Of a stretch of DNA of 64,000 nucleotides, positions 58,275 through 64,000 are shown piece by piece. Position numbers and translations under genes: made by a program. The notes under the pieces were generated by a model. The model ran no database searches. It was not told where the DNA came from and worked only from the letters and a program-made list of their open reading frames with translations. How positions within the stretch are numbered: the first letter of the stretch is position 1; each line of letters starts with the position of its first letter. The stretch comes from Ziziphus jujuba (lineage: Eukaryota > Streptophyta > Magnoliopsida > Rosales > Rhamnaceae): NCBI RefSeq assembly GCF_031755915.1, contig NC_083379.1, positions 46,756,001 to 46,820,000 on the forward strand. The letters are read 5' to 3'.

Positions 58275-60364
58275 CTATAGTGGCATGAGTCTTCTGTACT
58301 TGAAGAACCACACGAAAGCACAAAATATGGAGACGCCACACACCCCTGTAATTACAAGGACCCACTTAAAGGCACCTTCATCATCAAACAACCCTATTGG
58401 AAAGTTCATGCCAAAGATTCCTGCCACCACCCCAAATATCGCAACCACAAATGTCGCAGTTGTAAGTAATAGCTCAAATTGAATAAGCTGGTTTCGGACA
58501 TTATCCTGCAGGCATAAGTATTTCAAAGTTAGATAATTCTTCCATTTTTAATGAAATTTAAAAAGATTTCTAACACAATATCCTATTCTCTTCAGTCTAA
58601 TAATAAGATATGGAGGATAACGGAAACCCATAGAATACTGAAAAATGCACCATATGGAACATATTCAAGTTGATCATCATTAAAATATGTCCTCCCGAAT
58701 GCAAACCATTTTCTTTGCATCACTATTGAGTAGAGTAACCCAGCTATACAATCAGCATAATTATATTTCATATCCGCTAGAACAAGGGAAAGCAATGGTT
58801 TTATGGAGAGGGAGAGGGAGAGGGTAGGACATATACCAGTTGAATGTTGATAAAATCCTCAGTGTCATCAATGTACTCCTTCAACTGAATCATTGAAATT
58901 TGAATGAAACAAAACAAAAATAAGCAAAAAATTTCTAGCTAACTCAAGAAAAGGTATGATGGGAAATAATTAAAGCAACGTATTGTGGTTACCGATGTTA
59001 ACTTGTTAAGAGTGCTGTCAATAACGACAAAGTATGCTTCTAGCAACATTTCAAGCTCTTCTATACTATCTGTAGTACTTTCTGAACTCCTCATGCTATC
59101 ATGTCGACTCCTAGCAATGCTCAGGCTCTTCTCAAGCTTCCGAGAATCAGGCGGAGAAGAGACAGGAGAAACAGGAGCTGAAATGGATGCACCATCAGTA
59201 GATCTAAATCCTGCCAAAGACTGATCACCATAAAAAGATGCCTCCATCCTTCTTTTCTTCTCTGTAAGATACATCTCAGCCATATCTCCATCATCATCCA
59301 TGAGTTGCTCAATTTCATCCCTAACCTAAAAGTGACATGTATGATAAAAGGAATATGAATAAGAAATGGAGTCGTCGGTTACATTTTGCTAACATAAAAT
59401 GGGAATAAAATATTAAAATAAGATATGAATGAATATGCAATACCTTCTGAACTCTCCGAGTCAAGGCAACAAGTCTGCTTTTCAACCTACGCACACGTTC
59501 CAAGTTTAATGTACTTATCTTTGACGTAAGTTCATCTAGCAATGGATATGCTTCAATCTCTAACTCTGCTGCCTTCAGAAATATTACCGAATTTTAATTG
59601 AGTTACTAGCTAGAAAAAAAAAGTAGATTGCTGTGGACCAACAAGACCATACTAAAGCACAATATAGCATAACATTATATCATTAGGAGTCTAATGTTCC
59701 TAATTTGATTTAAATTTACATAGAACAAAAAAAGGGGAGAGAGAGAGAGAGAGAAGCTAGTCCTATGCACCTGAGAATCAAGAAATGTACAAGCAGCCTC
59801 CAGGGCAACTTCTAAAGCCCTAAACTCAAAGGGCAAATAATCAGGAGATGTGTTTCCAAAGACATTGTCTAAATTTCTAGTTCCCCTCCTCCAACTCAAA
59901 TCAGCACTATCTGACTGCCAAACCTCACCTACTCCTGTTGTTGTCAAACGCCGTTGTAGCTCCACCACATATTGTAATACATAGCTATCTAAGGAATTAA
60001 GAAGCAACACCTCATCAGCTGTGATAATACACCGTATCTGCTCTAGGTTTACGACAATAGCCTTCTCTCTACCAAGTATGGTTGAAGGATAAACAAATAG
60101 AGGATCTAGTAGACGTAGATCACGTGCAGGTAGATCACAACGACGCATCATTGTGAACTTATCAACCTCGATGATCTGGGAGTTCCCACAAGTATCAACT
60201 CGAATCCAAGACCTAAGGCCTTGGCCACGCTTCTTCAGTCCTAAGACATCCACACCTTGAAATGGTGGCCTTCCAGATGCCGATGGCCGATAAGATGCCT
60301 CCCTAAGGTTTACAGCTGATGCAGGCTTCGGCGGAAGTAACCGCTCTTTGAGGTCAGCCGCCAT
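58275..60364 (-). CDS. MRS2: CorA-type magnesium transporter MRS2-1/MRS2-10
   Basis: Mg2+ channel of the CorA/Mrs2/Alr1 family (tonoplast or other endomembrane in Arabidopsis). Five exons join in phase: 59771-60364, 59444-59572, 58993-59325, 58837-58884, 58275-58505, giving 444 residues (Arabidopsis MRS2-10 is 443 as I recall). Visible: LKERLLPPKPASAVNLREAS, GLKKRGQGLRSWIRVDTCGN, the long helical region MMRRCDLPARDLRLLDPLFV to FRALEVALEAACTFLDSQ, LTSKISTLNLERVRRLKSRL, DEIEQLMDDDGDMAEMYLTE, a Ser/Pro-rich loop SAPVSPVSSPPDSRKLEKSL, and the C-terminal pore: TTATFVVAIFGVVAGIFGMN followed by a second transmembrane helix and WFFKYRRLMPL. The diagnostic GMN tripeptide is present. Leader exons may extend upstream to about 61270. 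Confidence 0.95.
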
Positions 60365-62903
60365 TATTGACGAGCTCTAAATGTTGAGACACATAAAAGC
60401 AACGATTAATAAACTTAATTCTCTAATTAAAATTGTTCCATTTACAACCATATAAAAAGGTTCCAAAAATTGGGTAAACAACAATTTAACTCGGCAGCAT
60501 TCCATACTCAAAGCAGAAGAGGAAAATACTAGCGGGTAAAAACTAAAATCACAGGTTTCTAAGTCAAAGCAATCTTGGTCCTCATATCCCACAACCATTT
60601 TTCTTTTTTATAAAAAAAGAAGGGGCATTGAACACGTTAGCAATATTTAATTTACTCCTACACAGCATAGCTACGCAAATAAAAACAGAAAAAAAAAAAA
60701 TGCAGCGGATGTTCCTTTCAATATTTGACTATAAGAGAAAAAATTATTTAGTATCAGGGTTCCACCGCTCCTTTTTATTTAAAAATATACATTTTGTGGA
60801 AGACTGGGTGACGAGGAGGATTGTTCTTGCAGTAATGTAATTAAGTTGCAATTTTCGGATATCCTTATTAACCCAAAAAAAAAAAAAAGAAAAAAAAAAA
60901 GAACAAAGAATTAAAGATTTCTAATTTCATTAGGTTCTGTAGCATGAAAAGAGTAGCAGAGGCTCCCCAATGATTAGCAATAAAATCCTAAATCAATAAC
61001 TGATGCAAGGGACTAAACAAAGAAGTAATATGTTTCGCAAAATAACATATAAAAAAACTTGCAGAGAGCCTATGGAAGGCACAATATCGGCAATTCTGCC
61101 ATTGCCAGCCAGAAGCAACTTCTATAATACAAACACCGATAGCAAACGAAGAGAGAAGAATCCACCTCCAACGAGAAAAAGAGAAGCCCCTTTGATGCGG
61201 TATGCTAGAGAAGCTGAGCAAAAAAACCTGATCTGCCGCCGTCTTGATTATGAAAAATTCAGCGGCTAAAATTGAAATTGAAAAATGTAAAACTTTATTA
61301 CAGATCGAACCCTAGATTGAGAAACACAGGGGAAAAAAAGAAAAAAAGAAAGAAGTATGGGGCAGCACAGAGAGAATTCGGCGGGCGGGTCTGTGAGGAG
61401 GAAAAGCATCCGCCGAAGGCTCCAACCGATTTTGTAAAATTGAAAAACGAAATCAATAATAATAATAAAACTTTGTCAGAGAGAGTGCGCAGTGTGCACC
61501 CGGCGGTTAACTTGCTTTTCCCAAAAACCAAACTAGGAAGTAGGAATTCTTCTTCACACAGACCCCTCCCTCGCACAGTTATTGTTATTATAATATATTA
61601 CTCAACTATTTCTTTTTCTTTTTTTTATTATTTTTCCTATAAAAAGTGCAATCGAGTGACTTATGATTTTCCCAACATTTTTATTTTTTTTTAATTTATT
61701 TGGTCGGCCAGCCTAACCCGAACGTGAACCTATCTGAGTAAATTTAATATAAAAAAAAAAAAAGTTTTTCTTCGGTTCTTATTCGTGGATAGAATTTTTT
61801 ATCCCCTTTTTTTTTTTTATTCATTTATTGATTTTATTTGTTTTTATTACATTTCATTCTATTATTGGAACAAATATATAAACATTTGTGCATAACTTAC
61901 AGGATAAATGAAAACAGCAGTGACTTACATGTTACAGGATAAATAAAATGATAAATGAGAAGAGTCTTATTTTATAATTAGGTGTCTATCGAGACCAGAG
62001 TGCTGTTACCTCTCATTATCAAGACAAAAATACAGTCCTGTCATCTTAACTAAATAATTTTTACTCAATTAAAACTAAATTCACTTTTAAAATCAATTAT
62101 ATATCCAGTTCCGAACTGGCTTTAATTCTTCACGACTTTTTTTTTTTTTAGGCAAAACAGCAATTTCTTTTTCTTTTTTTATTGGATTAATTTTGTCAAT
62201 AAGATAATTAATTTGTTTTAATTTATGCAATAAATGGTTTTGCTGAGTCGGTCTTCGGTAATATTTACCATTTTGATTTTGTATAATAAATGAGCAGCAT
62301 TTTTTATCATTAGTACGGCCAAGTCGGTGCATTTATTAGGACCTATCCGAATGAGGACCATAATTAACAAGAAACCAACGGTGGAAGACGAGAATGGGTA
62401 GAAACCTGGAAGGGCAAGGAAAGTAGTGGAAAAAGAATTAGAAAACGTAGAAGCCTAAAACTAGAAGTGTTGATTTGGTATACTTTACGAAATTAATTTT
62501 TTTTTTTTTTTTATCCCCGAGTTGATCATAATATATCTTTCAAAAAATATTTATTAAAAAATTAGTATATGTTTGATAATAAGTAAAAAAGTTACATTAA
62601 ATATTTATTAAAATTTTCACTTAAATTAAAAAAAAATAAAAAAAATTAAAAATTTAATTTCTTTAAAATAATTTAAAAATTATTTTTTGATTAATAAGTT
62701 TATTGATTATTGTTAAATATTTTAACTTGTCGAAGAAAAATTGACCATTAAAAAGCAAATATATATCTACATATATATTTACATAGCAGACTGACTCGAA
62801 GCTAGAACAAGTGCGCAGAAAATATATTCTGGTTGAAGGTAATTGGGCTATGGACCACACATTGATAACACTAGTATCGGTTGTTGTGGTTTCTTAAAGC
62901 ATC

Positions 62904-63089
62904 TTAAACGGGCCACTTTTGGCCCAACAGTTGAAGATAGTGAGCCATAGACAAGAAAATGTCCTGGAAGCTTTCCACTTTCTTTCCTTTCGGGACATAC
63001 ACGTACTGCAATAGTCCAATTCTGTCACCACTAATCTCAATCAGAATCTTATACAAGCAAAATTGCATTTGGAAAACCCTCATGCACAA
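62904..63089 (-). other. possible exon of an unidentified gene
   Basis: A 61-codon minus-strand frame reads YKILIEISGDRIGLLQYVYV, then PKGKKVESFQDIFLSMAHYL and ends QLLGQKWPV stop. Its composition looks protein-like rather than AT-driven, but I recognise no family and cannot find flanking exons in the window. It could be the last exon of a gene, a pseudogene remnant, or chance. Confidence 0.25.
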
Positions 63090-63115
63090 AGAATTAAATT
63101 ACTTACGTAAAAAAT

Positions 63116-63118
<3 letters not shown>

Positions 63119-63149
<31 letters not shown>
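63119..63149. repeat. poly(C) run of 31 bases
   Basis: Thirty-one consecutive C on the plus strand (31 G on the minus strand), followed by gccctcc. Long C/G homopolymers are rare in AT-rich plant DNA. The G strand can form stacked G-quadruplexes; the length is also prone to sequencing error. Confidence 0.9.
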
Positions 63150-63150
<1 letters not shown>

Positions 63151-63678
63151 CCCTCCAACCTGTTGTAATAAAAGGAAAAACTTACTAATGTACTTCAAGA
63201 CAAATTAAACCGGTGCTATTTAATTTCAAATTTCAATTTTTATGTACTGTAGGTTTCCCTAAATTTCCAACAAAATCATACTAATCTAATATAGGAAATT
63301 GAAGAGAATTTAATTCACTAAAACCAAGTTGGGACATTTTCATTACTCCTGCATGGTGGAATCTCTCCGTTTTCTTCAATGGTATTTTTCTGTGAATATT
63401 CTTTCCTTTTAGTAGTTTTGTCTAATACAATTGGCATCTGGAAAGTCATACATCAACTATGTTATTCAAAATAAAAATAGTTACAGTACTAATTACTATA
63501 TTTTAAAATTTTCATTCACTTTTTTCCCAATAATAATTTTTAAAAAAATTGAAAAATTTTGTTACATTATAAGAATTTAAATATATTTTCTTATAAGTTT
63601 TATCTTTTTTAAAAAAAATTACCTTTTTAAGTTCATAAAAAAATATAAATATTTTTTTATTTATTGTTTAAAAAATAC

Positions 63679-64000
63679 TGTTATTTGCTAATTAACACAA
63701 TTATGAAAGAATTTCTGTTATATAATATGACTGAAGTTTTACAGTATATATAAAAAAATACAAGTGTATCTACAAGGAAACAAATAAACAAAATATCCTA
63801 TGATTCCTATGATTATGGGATAGATCTTATCATATCCTAAATTTAAGATTTGATAATATCTCTTTCCACAATTAACTCCTATAATTCCTAACACTCCCCC
63901 TCAAGTTGGAGCATGAATATCACACATGCCTAACTTGCATAAGGACTTATTGAATACTTTGCCTCATATAGCCTTTGTAAGTATATCAGCAAGTTGATCT
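63679..64000 (-). mobile_element. 3' LTR and polyprotein tail of a degenerate Ty1/copia retrotransposon
   Basis: Read on the minus strand, 64000-63904 encodes the end of a copia RNase H/polyprotein: DQLADILTKAI, then an in-frame TGA, GKVFNKSLCKLGMCDIHAPT and the final stop. ADILTK is the conserved copia tail motif, as established family knowledge. It is followed by the polypurine tract gagggggagtg and the LTR, which begins TGTTAGGAATT at 63893 and most likely ends ATAACA at 63679, giving a 215-bp LTR with the perfect terminal pair TGTTA...TAACA. The adjacent aatac (63674-63678) may be one half of a 5-bp target duplication. The internal stop indicates the copy is inactive. The remaining element, including the 5' LTR, lies beyond the right edge. 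Confidence 0.88.

Larger units (their letters stand above)
60365..63678. other. upstream region of MRS2 and intergenic DNA
   Basis: 3.3 kb. The part up to about 61600 should hold the MRS2 promoter and 5' UTR exon(s), but no start site is obvious. Beyond it the sequence is very AT-rich. It contains (C)31 at 63119-63149 and a possible coding remnant at 62904-63089. No complete gene is recognised. Confidence 0.5.

Noticed and set aside
58592..58795. 67-codon frame inside MRS2 intron 4
   Set aside because: It lies between two exons that join in phase (NIQL|DNVRNQ) and has no family match; treated as chance.
61272..61694. 140-codon plus-strand frame upstream of MRS2
   Set aside because: It lacks a plausible protein composition and overlaps the expected MRS2 promoter and leader; the opposite-strand frame at 61298-61576 is no better.

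Overview
This is nuclear DNA from a dicotyledonous flowering plant, most likely a woody rosid (inference; I cannot name the species). The evidence is AT-rich intergenic sequence full of (TA)n, (GA)n and poly(A) tracts, GT/AG introns, and gene families found only in land plants. All coding calls come from joining exons by hand at GT/AG sites and checking reading phase across every junction. The joined proteins match remembered plant family members; no database was searched.

Layout. 1-2157: first exon of a phospholipid N-methyltransferase (PLMT, minus strand); the rest lies beyond the left edge, and the intron holds a non-coding retroelement-like block. 4847-4954: a tRNA-derived SINE with 17-bp target duplications. 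6771-9135: a three-exon HOOKLESS1-type N-acetyltransferase (plus). 12402-23199: a 36-exon ABCC13-type ABC transporter (minus). 24508-27954: chloroplast LPA3, a photosystem II assembly factor (plus, 12 exons), with a 48-bp tandem duplication that copies one of its splice donors. 28528-31891: a CNGC5/6-type cyclic-nucleotide-gated channel (minus, 7 exons). 31892-38453: gene-free AT-rich DNA. 38454-40601: a single-exon membrane kinase with a very long insert in its activation segment (plus). 42318-50973: a tandem cluster of ZED1-related pseudokinase (ZRK) genes, all minus strand, with one intact copy (46365-47405) and at least five broken ones. 51658-52460: an ENODL17-type phytocyanin-like protein (minus). 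53786-55710: a PPR protein (minus). 56054-57160: an 89-residue single-pass membrane protein (plus), head to head with the PPR gene. 58275-60364: an MRS2-type magnesium transporter (minus). 63679-64000: the 3' LTR and polyprotein tail of a degenerate Ty1/copia element running off the right edge.

The genes do not form a pathway. PLMT, the single-exon kinase, the PPR gene, the 89-residue protein and MRS2 appear in the same order as Arabidopsis At1g80860-At1g80900 (from memory), so the window looks like an old conserved block into which other genes, the ZRK cluster and retroelements have been placed. The observations most worth checking are the duplicated LPA3 splice donor, the decaying ZRK cluster with a single intact member, the kinase with about 350 residues between DFG and APE, and a recurring pattern of clean two-copy tandem duplications (24-72 bp) across the window.
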